NCBI RefSeq assembly: GCF_003987655.1
Contig: NZ_NGKC01000003.1
Coordinates: 1-64,000, forward strand
From: Vagococcus acidifermentans
GTDB taxonomy: Bacteria > Bacillota > Bacilli > Lactobacillales > Vagococcaceae
Reading direction: 5' to 3'
Length of the DNA stretch: 64,000 nt
Both the position numbers and the translations under genes were made by a program. Below, one piece after another: positions 17,574-27,266 of this stretch. Position 1 is the first letter of the stretch. Every line of letters begins with the position of its first letter. The notes beneath the pieces were generated by a model, which was not told the DNA's origin, did not search any database, and was given only the letters and a program-made list of their open reading frames with translations.

Positions 17574-19136
17574 TTATATCACCAGCCTTTCTTTAAGACT
17601 TAGTCCACATTTTAGATTTATATTTATTTCTTCTCTTGAAAAAACTGAAATGTCTTTTACAAAATCATTAAAAAGTTTATCTTCAAAATTGTTTATCATA
17701 TCAGCCTTAGCTAAGAAAAGTAATAGTTTATTCAGTTCCTTGAGTTCCTCAGAGCTACTAGTTATCATGCGGTTTAAAGTGTTTTTTTCCTCTTGTAGTT
17801 TTTTAGCCTCCTGAAGGAGTTTGTTATTACTTTCTCTATAAATTGCAGGATCAAGATAATTTTTTGCTAGAAGCTCAACTAAGACATCCCTTTGTTGATG
17901 GTTTTCCTTAAGTTGAATTTCTATATCTTCAAGAAGTATTAAATTATCCTCGTTATTAAAGTTTTGCAAACTAGTATAAAGAGGAATTAAGATTTTTTCG
18001 TATCCAAAAACTAGCTTGTTAAACATGGTTATAAATGCATGTTTAAAAGAGGAATCAGGTATATACTTCATAGGACAAGCTTTTATGTTACTAATATGGG
18101 TGAAACAACACCAAGCGATAGGGTGTCGGCCACTTGTGTGAGTTCTTCTTCTAAAATTAGCCCCACAATGTTTGCAATTAATCTTTCCAGAAAAGGCGTA
18201 TCGATTTAGGTATTTACTATCTTCTTTAGTAATGTTTTTTTCTTTGGCTCTTTGTTCTAAAATTAAGGCAGTGGCTTCAAAGTCCTCACGGCTAATGATA
18301 GGGGAGTGATTATCCCTAATATAGTACATATCCCTTTCCCCATAATTTGTATGTCGCTTATAATTACTGTCCATATAAGTTTTCTGGTAAAGAGCATCGC
18401 CGATGTATCGTTCATTCTGTAACATGCCAAGTATTGTATTAGCAGTCCATTTTGAGTTTCTTTTACTTTTTATATTTCTTTTATTTAATTCGTTAGCTAT
18501 TTTTTGACCACCTTTGCCTGCCAAGGTTTCAGAGAAAATATGTCGAACTATATTAGCTTCTTCTTCATTGATAACAAGTTTTCCATTTTGTGCATCATAG
18601 CCGTAGGGTGGATCAGAAACTTTATAAGTTCCATTTTGAAATCTACGTCTAATAGACCATTTAGTATTTTCAGAAATAGATAACGATTCATTCTCGGCCA
18701 GTCCAGCTAGGATGGAGAGCATGAGTTCACTTTCCATAGACTGAGTATTTATATTCTCTTTTTCAAAATATAAATAAACCCCAAGTTCTGTAAAGCTCCG
18801 AACTAGTTCTAAGCAGTCGGCTGTATTTCTTGCTAATCTACTGATAGACTTTGTAATAATTAAATTAACTTTACCTTCTTTGCAGTCCTTAATTAGATTA
18901 AGAAGCCCAGTTCTTTTGTCCTTGCTTGTTCCTGTCATCCCTTCATCATAATAAACTCCAGCTAACGTCCACTTATTATTTGATTTAATATAACTTTCAT
19001 AATGTCTTATTTGAGCACCTAGACTATCTAGTTGCTTTGCATTGTCAGTAGATACTCTGCAGTAGGCTGCAACGTTTAATTTCTCTATATTCCTTGTTTC
19101 ATTAGCTAAGGGCTCGATTATTTTTACTTTTCTCAA
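17574..19136 (-). CDS. Large serine recombinase 1 (site-specific integrase)
   Basis: The 520-residue protein has catalytic Ser29 in [10 protein letters not shown] and SISRLARN. Its Recombinase domain is followed by a zinc ribbon (CKHCGANFRRR with later CC and CPM) and a coiled coil. The start is TTG, after AAGGAGGTG. It is diverged from the third recombinase rather than a recent copy. It is the first gene of the three-gene recombinase operon at the late end of the prophage. Confidence 0.9.
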   Translation of the reverse strand: MRKVKIIEPLANETRNIEKLNVAAYCRVSTDNAKQLDSLGAQIRHYESYIKSNNKWTLAGVYYDEGMTGTSKDKRTGLLNLIKDCKEGKVNLIITKSISRLARNTADCLELVRSFTELGVYLYFEKENINTQSMESELMLSILAGLAENESLSISENTKWSIRRRFQNGTYKVSDPPYGYDAQNGKLVINEEEANIVRHIFSETLAGKGGQKIANELNKRNIKSKRNSKWTANTILGMLQNERYIGDALYQKTYMDSNYKRHTNYGERDMYYIRDNHSPIISREDFEATALILEQRAKEKNITKEDSKYLNRYAFSGKINCKHCGANFRRRTHTSGRHPIAWCCFTHISNIKACPMKYIPDSSFKHAFITMFNKLVFGYEKILIPLYTSLQNFNNEDNLILLEDIEIQLKENHQQRDVLVELLAKNYLDPAIYRESNNKLLQEAKKLQEEKNTLNRMITSSSEELKELNKLLLFLAKADMINNFEDKLFNDFVKDISVFSREEININLKCGLSLKERLVI

Positions 19137-19170
19137 GTTTTCACCTCCTTGTCAGTGTCACATGTTAACT

Positions 19171-19389
19171 CTACAGTTCACTTATATCAAGGGTTTCAGG
19201 CATTATTGCAGCTAAAATAGGAGAGAAGGAGGATCTGTTTAGAAAAGTGATTTTTTGGTATTCTGTAGTACTTATTAGTCCTTTATCCAGCAAAGAGGAT
19301 AATAGTTTCTGAGCAATAAAATAGCTGACTTCATCTTCTAGTTGTTTGTTTGATAATTGAGTAAATTCTAGATTTGGATTCTCTTTCAT
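19171..19389 (-). CDS. Small SHOCT-like phage protein
   Basis: The 72-residue soluble protein ends with a helical segment resembling short C-terminal SHOCT modules (LSSLLDKGLISTTEYQKI). AAAGGAG precedes the ATG. It lies between the lysis cassette and the recombinases and is separated from the amidase gene by a conserved RNA hairpin. Its function is unknown. A link to recombination is suggested by position only. Confidence 0.6.
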   Translation of the reverse strand: MKENPNLEFTQLSNKQLEDEVSYFIAQKLLSSLLDKGLISTTEYQKITFLNRSSFSPILAAIMPETLDISEL

Positions 19390-19428
19390 GTATTTTCTCC
19401 TTTAAAAGTATTAAGGGAAAAAGAAAAA

Positions 19429-19472
19429 CCCCTCACTATCTAAAGGACAGTGAGGGGGAAAATCCGTAGTAA
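19429..19472 (-). ncRNA. Conserved phage hairpin, copy 1
   Basis: Read on the - strand: ACTACGGATTTT, then a 9-bp stem CCCCTCACT/AGTGAGGGG with loop GTCCTTTAGAT, then TTTTTC. The flank and loop are identical in two other intergenic places (51102-51153 and 55216-55260) while the stems differ. It lies 8 bases after the amidase stop and may also terminate transcription. Confidence 0.7.
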
Positions 19473-19480
19473 AAATTTAA

Positions 19481-20203
19481 TTATTCAGTTTTTATAAAGG
19501 CATCAGTAAAACCTGCAGCCTTAACCTTTTTTAACATAGCATCAGCATTAGCTTTAACAGCATATGCTCCTACTTGAATTCTATATAGTTTAGTAGGGGA
19601 GGATGATGGGGGAGATGCAGGTGTCTTTTTTGAATCATTTTTGCAACATAGTGTTGCTTTAACATCCGCCCTAAAAGCATCCATACTTTTACCGTGTTTT
19701 GGAAACCAATTTCTAGGGTCGCTGTGGTTACTGGCTATTCCTTTTTGATGTCCTTCATAGTGACCAATGATATCTTTTTCAGTAAGATTATAGAGCTTGC
19801 AAAGATGCACACATAGTTCGACAGCTTCTTTATATACCTTATTAAAATAGGTAGCATCAGTATGATTATCTTCACAGATTTCAAAACCTATATGAGTATT
19901 GTTAGCATCACCACCTGCATGCCATCCCCTATGATCCCAAGGCAGGGTTTGATAAGTGGCAATAGACCCATCTTTAAGTTTCCCAATAAAAGCATGAACG
20001 CAGACTTGCCTGCCATCTGGTCTATCTTGATTCCAGTGATTATTATATTGATTTTTACCAAGTAGACCATCATCTGGACCGACATACCTTCTAAGGTTTG
20101 GATTATTTGCACCAGTAGAATGAACCATAATCCCTTTAGGCTTAATCTTTCTTCCAGCTTTATAACAAGCATTATTAGTAAAAATAAGTTTTCTTAAATT
20201 CAT
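19481..20203 (-). CDS. Endolysin: N-acetylmuramoyl-L-alanine amidase with SPOR-like tail
   Basis: The 240-residue protein has an amidase_2/PGRP domain (residues 15-165). Its zinc ligands include MVHST near the start and the late SDPRNWFPKHG region. A proline/serine linker and a SPOR-like C-terminal repeat follow (YRIQVGAYAVKANADAMLKK), which probably binds peptidoglycan. It cleaves the amide between MurNAc and L-Ala to release virions. It overlaps the holin stop region, forming the lysis cassette. Confidence 0.9.
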   Translation of the reverse strand: MNLRKLIFTNNACYKAGRKIKPKGIMVHSTGANNPNLRRYVGPDDGLLGKNQYNNHWNQDRPDGRQVCVHAFIGKLKDGSIATYQTLPWDHRGWHAGGDANNTHIGFEICEDNHTDATYFNKVYKEAVELCVHLCKLYNLTEKDIIGHYEGHQKGIASNHSDPRNWFPKHGKSMDAFRADVKATLCCKNDSKKTPASPPSSSPTKLYRIQVGAYAVKANADAMLKKVKAAGFTDAFIKTE

Positions 20204-20610
20204 TAATTATTTCCCCCTTTATTGTGTAGCTGAGCTAAGATATCCTTTAATTTCTCTGGTATTGGAAGTCCAAGTCTTGACGCATTTTCAAGCATGGAAA
20301 CTCCCTCATTAGAGCAGTAGAAAAAGATAATAGCAGTCCTAAGCACATTTCCGTCCCCGATAAGGTTTGTATCGATGATATGGCCAATCCCAACTAAAAC
20401 AAAGATGAGCACCTTCTTAAATATTCCTCTAAATCCAACTTCGCTGGATAGAGTTTTATCTACAATGGCACACATAACCCCAGTGATATAATCAGCCACC
20501 ATCAAAGCAACTAAAGCATATAAAAACCCATCAAAACCTCCGAGAAACCAGCCTAAAAAGCCACCGAGGGCTGTGAGAGCAACTTGTACCCAGTTCCAAA
20601 TTTCCTTCAT
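20203..20610 (-). CDS. Holin (phage_holin_4/TcdE-like)
   Basis: The 135-residue membrane protein has an N-terminal amphipathic helix, about three hydrophobic segments and the ADYITGVMCAIVDKTLSS motif typical of the TcdE/Cph1 holin family. The C-terminus is charged. AGGAGG precedes the ATG. It opens the membrane to let the adjacent amidase act. Confidence 0.9.
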   Translation of the reverse strand: MKEIWNWVQVALTALGGFLGWFLGGFDGFLYALVALMVADYITGVMCAIVDKTLSSEVGFRGIFKKVLIFVLVGIGHIIDTNLIGDGNVLRTAIIFFYCSNEGVSMLENASRLGLPIPEKLKDILAQLHNKGGNN

Positions 20611-20648
20611 ACATACGACCTCCTAAAAATAATTTTGCACATAAAAAA

Positions 20649-20677
20649 GGAGCATCTGCAGAACTTGCAAATACTCC
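20649..20677 (-). terminator. Terminator between tail glycosidase and holin
   Basis: On the - strand GGAGTATTTGCA pairs with TGCAGATGCTCC (two G-T pairs) across a five-base loop, followed by TTTTTTATG. It lies upstream of the holin ribosome site, so the lysis genes may need read-through or their own start. Confidence 0.8.
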
Positions 20678-20694
20678 TAAATATATATTTATTG

Positions 20695-23163
20695 TTATAT
20701 TTGTTTAGGGAGTGCCTCCCAAATCCTCATATCCTCTTGTCCTAAAGACCAGATGGCAATTCCTCTAAGCTTCCACCTATAAGCTGCTTCGTTTGACCAG
20801 TAAACAAGACTATCTACATCTTGATAATAGAGAATAGAAAAGCCATCAGCATCACCAAGGAAAAGTCTTGATAACCAAATATTGATATCCTTTGGAATAA
20901 CCTTTAATGTATAATCATTTCCACAGCTAAGAGGTAAAAGATCCGAATGGAAGAAGTCGTAGTCCATAGAAATGTCTTCGCTTCTCGTTGCAGATTCTTC
21001 TACATCACTATTAACAGTAAAAACTTGAAACTCATTATCCCAAGTTACACCAGTTCTATTAAGTCTTCCATACTCAGTTTTACTCCCATCTGGAAATACC
21101 ACATCAAATCTTTCATATGGCTCATAAGTCCATGAATCGCCCATTCTTAATAGTTCAGAAAGAATTCGACCATCAGAGCGAACTCCAGCATAACCTCCAA
21201 TAAAACCACTAAGATTTGCTGTGAAACGAAGGATATTACTTGCTCCTGAATAAACTCTAACTCTATTACCTCGTATCCTCATTTCGATGGTATACATCCT
21301 TGGGCTAGAGCGAAGTTCTGATGTTGGCGTTTTTGCAATTTCCGTATTATAACTAGCAAGTAGGGATGATCCTTTATATAGCTCGATTCGCTGAGTATCA
21401 TAATTTAAGCAGCAGAAAACATCACCACAAAATACCCCTGCCCTGCCACTAGCTTCTTCAGTAAAAGCTATTCTAGCTCTTAGGTGGATATCAGAGAAGT
21501 TAGTGTAATTCCATGCAAGTTGTCCATAACCGTCAAGCTGAGAATAAGGCCTATTTGAAGTATCATTAGGGTTTTTCCATACATTCCACTCACCACTTAA
21601 TGTTTTCCAATAGCTAGGGAGGAGTGGATTAGGGTCTCTAAAATCTTCATACCAAACAAGTGCTGAATCTGGTTTTCTTCTTAGAACCTCCGTTGTTAAT
21701 TTAAAGCCCCTATCTGGCTCAGCCATTACACCATTAACGTCCTTAAACTTTCTAGGTGATAAGGTAAACTCAGCCTCACCAGCGAAGGGCTGTTCTTTAA
21801 AATTAGAGCAGACACGAAATCCATAAAACAGTACTCCAGGAACCCCAGTAGTTATGCTTACAGTATGAGTACCAGCTGAAAGAAAGACACTAGATGATAA
21901 AGAGAGCCAACAGGTAGTTCGCCAATATGGCCACCACAATCTATTTTCAGTAAAGTTTTTACTTAACCCATCAAGGGATATATTGATGCTATTCTTATCC
22001 CAAAAGGGAAATAAGATGCGAACAGCCACATCATATGTTCCAGAGTTAGCAATATTAAATTCATATTCAGCCTCACCATCTTCACCAAGGGTTGCTGAGC
22101 TAGAGGATAGAATGACTCCTTCTGAATAGGTATCAGGGTTTGCCCCATCACGGTCAATATAGACCGTACCAAATTCTACTTCTTGCTCTTTACTATAAGC
22201 AGTTAAATATCTACGTCGGTTATAACTTTCTCCAAGGAGGGGATATGTTCTACCTGTTGCATCTGGCCCTTCCATATAATCGTATACATGGGGTAAAGCC
22301 CATGGCACTTTATCATAATCATCCCAATAAGCGATAATTGGAATCATGGGCTGTGGTGGACCATCGTCTGTAAAATTATATCCTCCAGTCATCCAAAGCT
22401 GTGCCGCATAATAGGTATTAGAAACTCCACGATAAACATTACCTAAATTTGCAGGTGAATCATGAATTCGCCAGTTCCAACCATATGCAGGTAGCCCTAA
22501 AAATATCTTTTCTGGTGTCATAACCTTAGATGCATAATTATATATGCCTTCTAGCCAGTCCCTAGGGGATACAGGGCCAGGAGCAGAACCTGCCCATGCC
22601 ATACCATAACTCATAATGGCTGCAGTATCACAATACGGATCTAAGTCCTCATAAACACACCAGTTCTCGCCACCAACAGAACCTTGAACACTTGTCATTC
22701 CTGGTAAGCAAATATTAACTAGTTTTGATGAATTATAAGCTTTAACAGTATTATAAATATCACGAAATAGAATATTGGCAGCATCTTTATTTTCATATCC
22801 GCCGCCACGTTCTAAATCAATATCAACTCCGTCACACCAAGGGTATTTATTCATAATACGTATAATCTCAGTTAAAAACTTGTCTTTTGCTCCATTAGTA
22901 TTATTTCTAAGGGCTGTAAAAATTGATGCTGTACCGTGATTCATAATAGTTAAGAGCCATTTAATATGTGGCCATCTATTAATATAAGGTAGCATACTTG
23001 AAATACTTGTTCCTGTTTCAGTTATTGTTCCTGTAATATCTACTTCAAAAGTGAAAATGCCTACTGTATCTAAACGGTCACCATAATCTCTTAGTGCCTC
23101 ATACATACGGGCATTGCCCATGAAAGACCATACCATGCACTTTTTACCTTGAAGATAATTCAT
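20695..23163 (-). CDS. Phage tail-tip glycosidase, GH18 domain split by an insertion
   Basis: The 822-residue protein has a GH18 (chitinase/YaaH-like) barrel with the full catalytic motif DGVDIDLE (Asp111, 114, 116, Glu118). Residues 1-310 form the barrel start. Residues about 330-750 hold beta-rich modules that look like carbohydrate-binding and concanavalin-like domains. The last 60 residues return to the end of a GH18 barrel (WKLRGIAIWSLGQED). The protein therefore probably carries binding domains inserted in a barrel loop. It should be a receptor-binding or wall-degrading tail protein. Its start overlaps the preceding gene's stop. Confidence 0.8.
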   Translation of the reverse strand: MNYLQGKKCMVWSFMGNARMYEALRDYGDRLDTVGIFTFEVDITGTITETGTSISSMLPYINRWPHIKWLLTIMNHGTASIFTALRNNTNGAKDKFLTEIIRIMNKYPWCDGVDIDLERGGGYENKDAANILFRDIYNTVKAYNSSKLVNICLPGMTSVQGSVGGENWCVYEDLDPYCDTAAIMSYGMAWAGSAPGPVSPRDWLEGIYNYASKVMTPEKIFLGLPAYGWNWRIHDSPANLGNVYRGVSNTYYAAQLWMTGGYNFTDDGPPQPMIPIIAYWDDYDKVPWALPHVYDYMEGPDATGRTYPLLGESYNRRRYLTAYSKEQEVEFGTVYIDRDGANPDTYSEGVILSSSSATLGEDGEAEYEFNIANSGTYDVAVRILFPFWDKNSINISLDGLSKNFTENRLWWPYWRTTCWLSLSSSVFLSAGTHTVSITTGVPGVLFYGFRVCSNFKEQPFAGEAEFTLSPRKFKDVNGVMAEPDRGFKLTTEVLRRKPDSALVWYEDFRDPNPLLPSYWKTLSGEWNVWKNPNDTSNRPYSQLDGYGQLAWNYTNFSDIHLRARIAFTEEASGRAGVFCGDVFCCLNYDTQRIELYKGSSLLASYNTEIAKTPTSELRSSPRMYTIEMRIRGNRVRVYSGASNILRFTANLSGFIGGYAGVRSDGRILSELLRMGDSWTYEPYERFDVVFPDGSKTEYGRLNRTGVTWDNEFQVFTVNSDVEESATRSEDISMDYDFFHSDLLPLSCGNDYTLKVIPKDINIWLSRLFLGDADGFSILYYQDVDSLVYWSNEAAYRWKLRGIAIWSLGQEDMRIWEALPKQI

Positions 23164-23741
23164 AGGCGTTCACTTCCTTCTTGCATTTCTTGAAACTCAA
23201 ATAAAACCCTTGCAGATTTACCATCCTCAAGCGTTACTATATGCTTACTATCACCTGCTGCTGTATATTGAAAAAAGCCCTCTTTCTCAGTAGGGCTACC
23301 ATTTTTTAGACACTCTCGTGTTGATGCTTTTATTGAAATCTCATCATCTTTATTAACAGAGGATTTAAGCTTTAATCTGTGAGCACCAGCACCTTGAGAT
23401 AATTCAATATTACCACTAGTTATGTTTTGAATAGGATATATATGACAATCAAGACCTGCTGATGTACTGCCTAAATTAAAAAGGACAAGTGTTTCTTTAC
23501 TTCTCACAATTCCGTTATAAAATCTAGCAGGAACAATAGTCCCATTCACACGATATTTTTTAAGCATTGTTTCTGTATTAGGAGTATAGCCTGTTAATTT
23601 ATCACCTTCTTGGACTTGAATATCCGTAAAGTATACCTTTCCTGTGCAATCAGCAATAAAGGGTTTTATAGCTATACTAAATATCTTTTTATTTTCTTTT
23701 AAATTAATAGTCTCAGAAAACCTTGTAAAAATAGCTGCCAT
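23160..23741 (-). CDS. Phage tail/baseplate accessory protein
   Basis: The 193-residue protein is of unknown family. Its N-terminal 60 residues contain IADCTGKVYFTDIQVQEGD, a segment nearly repeated in the next upstream 62-residue protein. The position between the tail endopeptidase-like gene and the GH18 tail protein suggests a baseplate or fibre component. No signal peptide or membrane segment is visible. Confidence 0.65.
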   Translation of the reverse strand: MAAIFTRFSETINLKENKKIFSIAIKPFIADCTGKVYFTDIQVQEGDKLTGYTPNTETMLKKYRVNGTIVPARFYNGIVRSKETLVLFNLGSTSAGLDCHIYPIQNITSGNIELSQGAGAHRLKLKSSVNKDDEISIKASTRECLKNGSPTEKEGFFQYTAAGDSKHIVTLEDGKSARVLFEFQEMQEGSERL

Positions 23742-23749
23742 TTCTTCAC

Positions 23750-23938
23750 CTACCCGTCAAGTGTCCATTTGATTTCTGAAACATGACCAGACCAACCAGT
23801 AGCAATGGAGCCGCCTTGTAAAAACAAATCTGTAAAATAAACAGCCCCAGTACAATCAGAAACAAATAATCGGATAGTCAGAGATTTAATTCTTTTACTA
23901 GATGAAATATTATGGGCTGTTTGAGTAAAAAACACCAT
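23750..23938 (-). CDS. Small tail protein with DCTGxVYFTD motif
   Basis: The 62-residue protein has the pattern SDCTGAVYFTDLFLQGG, matching the N-terminus of its downstream neighbour. The two are probably related by duplication of one beta-rich unit. It is closely packed with its neighbours, and AGGAAGGAGC precedes its ATG. Confidence 0.6.
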   Translation of the reverse strand: MVFFTQTAHNISSSKRIKSLTIRLFVSDCTGAVYFTDLFLQGGSIATGWSGHVSEIKWTLDG

Positions 23939-23952
23939 TACAATGCTCCTTC

Positions 23953-26481
23953 CTAAAATAGTTCAATAAGTCTAGTTTCAGTTGTCCCATCTTCATATTC
24001 AATAAGGACTTCAATTCCTACTTGACCATTCGTACCTTTTTGAAGATTCTCTGATGCTATTTGAGCAGATATTGTATAACTTCTTCTATTTGCAGGATAA
24101 ACAGTCTGAGATAAACTCTTTGTCATACCTAGAACTCCCTCAGCCATAAATGAAGCATCTCCCGACACTCCATTATTAGGATCAACAGTAAACCCAGAAT
24201 TAAGCCAGTAGGTCATACCATCATCAGCTCTTGAGTTTCTTAGGTGATTAAATGGAACTAAATCTTTCACTTCTTGTCTATCAAGAACATCAGTGGAAGA
24301 AAGTATGTCTGCCGCTTTATCCCATTGGGCTGAGGAATCACCTAGTTCTCTTAATTTAGTTGATAATTCCAGCACCGTCTTCCACGGTTCTTGTAAATTA
24401 TATTGCCTGCGAATAACTCTTGTTTTTACTAATAGATTCAATTCTTTATCATGAACAGTTACAATATCTCCTAGTTTCCAAGTTTCATGTTCATATCCTG
24501 TTAGAACGGATAAGTCCATAGCTGATAGGACATAGGAAATTCTAGGCTTAGCATACTGACCTAGACGCATATTGGCAAACTCAAGCATCTGATAGGGGTT
24601 AGTAAAGGAGGAGGCATCCAGAGTTCCCACCCTTACTTCAGGTGAATAAGAAAAGTCTTCTACATACTCCTTATTTCCATTAATCGATGCAAAAGTCATC
24701 CCGTCTTTACCATAAACATAAAGCCTAGTAACAAGACTTCTTGTATCTACGACTCGCTCTATACTTTTCATATTCTTTTTATATGAAAATAGTGCTCCGC
24801 TATCAGTCCCACCAAAGGTCAAAAGGTGGACGAGGCGATTAGCACTATCAAAAATTAAATCACCACCATGAATATTTTGAGTAGCCCTAAGGATAGATAA
24901 AGCGTTCTTTTCTGTAGATTGCCAAGTTCTCTTTGTAGTTACCGTGACATTTCCTACTGACCAGCCTGTTCCAAGTAAGGCATAATTCATAGGAGCATCA
25001 GGAGTTTCAGCAATAAAGTCTCTTGCTTCTTTTTCTGTACTAAATGATAAATCATAAAAGGCGGCTTCTGCATAAACAATAGTTACTACTTTGCCATCAG
25101 AACTCTTTTCATCTTTTATAGTCCTTATACGATAGACATCATTTACAATTTGAACTTGCTTTTCATTATCTAATGTTTCCCTTTTAGGGTCATGGAAGGG
25201 AAGTTTAAATTCTAAAATATCAGCACCGTTTACTTCACTTGTAACTAAAATATCAAAAGCATTATCAAGTACCGATTCCCATGCTCCATCAGAATTTAAT
25301 ACTACTGGCCTTGCAAAACCTAATTTTTCATAAGGTGGTCTTGGGATATCATGAAGCTGTATTTCTAAAAGTTTAGGAGTCTTACTTGAATCCTGTGTTG
25401 TTAATGTGATTCTGTAACGAATATAAGCTTTATTTGGTGATTGCAACTCACCACTTGAACCAATGGTCTGCCATGCAGTCCAGCTATCCAAATCATCTGA
25501 AGTAGAAGTTTCAACTAAACTTATAGAAGTTATTCCTGCAGTATATTCACTTGTTACAGAAACCCTGCCAGTTCCAGAAAGATTACAAAGAGCCGCTGTT
25601 GTATATAAGATTCCACTTGAAGGATAAGAGCCATCAGTTTCTTTTAATAAAACAGCTCCTGCTTCTTTGATAGCATCTACATCTGAGGAACTATCTCCAC
25701 CATTAGCAAGCAGTGAAGATTTAAAATAAAAAATAAGATCATCCATATTTAAATCAGAATCTTTTTCATAAAACCAATCATCAAAACCACCAGCGTAATA
25801 ATAAGTATTTGCATGCATCCCCATTACAATATCTGCGGTGCAAGATTTATTTAATTCACCAGTAAAGCTCCTAATTGGAGATTGCCAAACAGCCCCATCA
25901 CTACGATCACAAAGTAAGTTTTGTACTTGTTTATTATTTACTTCGATAATGGAAGCAAAGAAGTACCAACCGTTATTCTTTAGAGTGATGGGAGGTGTTT
26001 CTGATTGATCATAAATCAGTGTTCCCGAAGCATTATATAGCATTAGTCGTGGTCGCCCTTGATATAAAGATACATAAAAGATTGGCTGACCAGGACCCTG
26101 TCTAGTATTAAAAATGGGGATAAAGGTCTGACCAATGGAATAAGTAGTAGGGTTTATCCAACCACCTACAACTATTTTTTCTCCTAAATCAGTAAAAAAG
26201 CCACCATCATTGGTAGCTACTAAATGAGTTTTTTCACTTGTTGGATTAATGATGTTTTGCCTAAAAAACCTGCCTAGTCTACTTGCAGGAAAAGATGCAG
26301 ATGTTCCTGACCAAGCTGATACATAAAAGTCTCTGTTAAATCCAGAGGCATCTGCAATCATATTATTACTATCTGGTGCGGTTTCGTTGAATCTCCAAAG
26401 AGCCACAGTTTTATTGCTAACAGGAAATTCTCCTGTAAAATCTACTTGTGAAGTCAATACTGATTTTATAGCCAAAGTCAT
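23953..26481 (-). CDS. Tail-associated protein (Gp37-like) with LamG-like N-terminus
   Basis: The 842-residue protein has an N-terminal concanavalin/LamG-like domain (about residues 25-250: VALWRFNETAPDS through GFDDWFYE). A tail-spike/endopeptidase-like body as in siphovirus ReqiPepy6 Gp37-like proteins follows at about residues 390-730 (ILEFKLPFHDPKRETL, YEHETWKLGDIVTVHD). The C-terminus is beta-rich. The ATG at 26481 overlaps the stop of the distal tail gene (TGATG) after GGAGG. It probably forms the tail tip hub. Confidence 0.75.
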   Translation of the reverse strand: MTLAIKSVLTSQVDFTGEFPVSNKTVALWRFNETAPDSNNMIADASGFNRDFYVSAWSGTSASFPASRLGRFFRQNIINPTSEKTHLVATNDGGFFTDLGEKIVVGGWINPTTYSIGQTFIPIFNTRQGPGQPIFYVSLYQGRPRLMLYNASGTLIYDQSETPPITLKNNGWYFFASIIEVNNKQVQNLLCDRSDGAVWQSPIRSFTGELNKSCTADIVMGMHANTYYYAGGFDDWFYEKDSDLNMDDLIFYFKSSLLANGGDSSSDVDAIKEAGAVLLKETDGSYPSSGILYTTAALCNLSGTGRVSVTSEYTAGITSISLVETSTSDDLDSWTAWQTIGSSGELQSPNKAYIRYRITLTTQDSSKTPKLLEIQLHDIPRPPYEKLGFARPVVLNSDGAWESVLDNAFDILVTSEVNGADILEFKLPFHDPKRETLDNEKQVQIVNDVYRIRTIKDEKSSDGKVVTIVYAEAAFYDLSFSTEKEARDFIAETPDAPMNYALLGTGWSVGNVTVTTKRTWQSTEKNALSILRATQNIHGGDLIFDSANRLVHLLTFGGTDSGALFSYKKNMKSIERVVDTRSLVTRLYVYGKDGMTFASINGNKEYVEDFSYSPEVRVGTLDASSFTNPYQMLEFANMRLGQYAKPRISYVLSAMDLSVLTGYEHETWKLGDIVTVHDKELNLLVKTRVIRRQYNLQEPWKTVLELSTKLRELGDSSAQWDKAADILSSTDVLDRQEVKDLVPFNHLRNSRADDGMTYWLNSGFTVDPNNGVSGDASFMAEGVLGMTKSLSQTVYPANRRSYTISAQIASENLQKGTNGQVGIEVLIEYEDGTTETRLIELF

Positions 26482-27254
26482 CACCTCCAACAGCTATTTG
26501 CTAAAATGTTTAATTCTGAAAAGGTTGCATTATTGGTGTTTATTATAATTTCATTACTTCCTTTATTTAGAATTGGGAAATTAAGTTCATCTAAAATAGG
26601 CAATCCATTTCTTAGTGTATTGCCGTTTAAGTCAGTAACTTTTGCAGTCAGCAATAAACTATCTATGACTAAAATTTCATTTGAAGCTAGTCTTCCTATA
26701 AGCTTTAATTCTTCACCATTTGTAGTGATTGTCACAAAAGACGATGATGAACTATCAATATTTCCTTTTAGCTGATAAATAGGGTAAGAATTAATATTTC
26801 CTATATTTCGCACTAATTCATGAGAGCCTGTTGTAGAAAAAGTAAATTGCTCATCTGTTATTGCATAGCCATTAGGGTTTGGGCAAATAAATGTTAATTC
26901 AAAGGAGCCTGCACTACTTAATATTCTTTCACAATCTATTTCTGTATTTAATCTTGCTAAAAAGAATCTATCAGGCACATCATCTAGAACTAATTGTTTT
27001 AGCCCTTCCATAGGATTTAACCATGCAGATATATCATCTAGTACTTTTACTAGGTTTTCAAAAGTTCTTTGAGGATAAATATTGCAAGAAACCTTAATAT
27101 ATCTTTCAGAGCTGTCACATCCAAAATCAGCAATACCTACTTTACCAGGAACAATCTCATAAGAATTTCTAAGGGGAGGAGATGCTTGCCAGCTTGTAAG
27201 TCTCGCTTTTAGTTTCATGTTTTTAGAATGAATACCATTATACATAAAGCCCAT
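26481..27254 (-). CDS. Distal tail protein (Dit)
   Basis: The 257-residue protein has the siphovirus tail-component pattern. The N-terminus is GFMYNGIHSKNM, the core is YPQRTFENLVKVLDDISAWL, and a galectin-like beta-rich C-terminus follows. It lies directly after the tape measure gene, the usual place for Dit, which joins the tail tube to the baseplate. Confidence 0.85.
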   Translation of the reverse strand: MGFMYNGIHSKNMKLKARLTSWQASPPLRNSYEIVPGKVGIADFGCDSSERYIKVSCNIYPQRTFENLVKVLDDISAWLNPMEGLKQLVLDDVPDRFFLARLNTEIDCERILSSAGSFELTFICPNPNGYAITDEQFTFSTTGSHELVRNIGNINSYPIYQLKGNIDSSSSSFVTITTNGEELKLIGRLASNEILVIDSLLLTAKVTDLNGNTLRNGLPILDELNFPILNKGSNEIIINTNNATFSELNILANSCWR

Positions 27255-27266
27255 ACATCAACCTCC

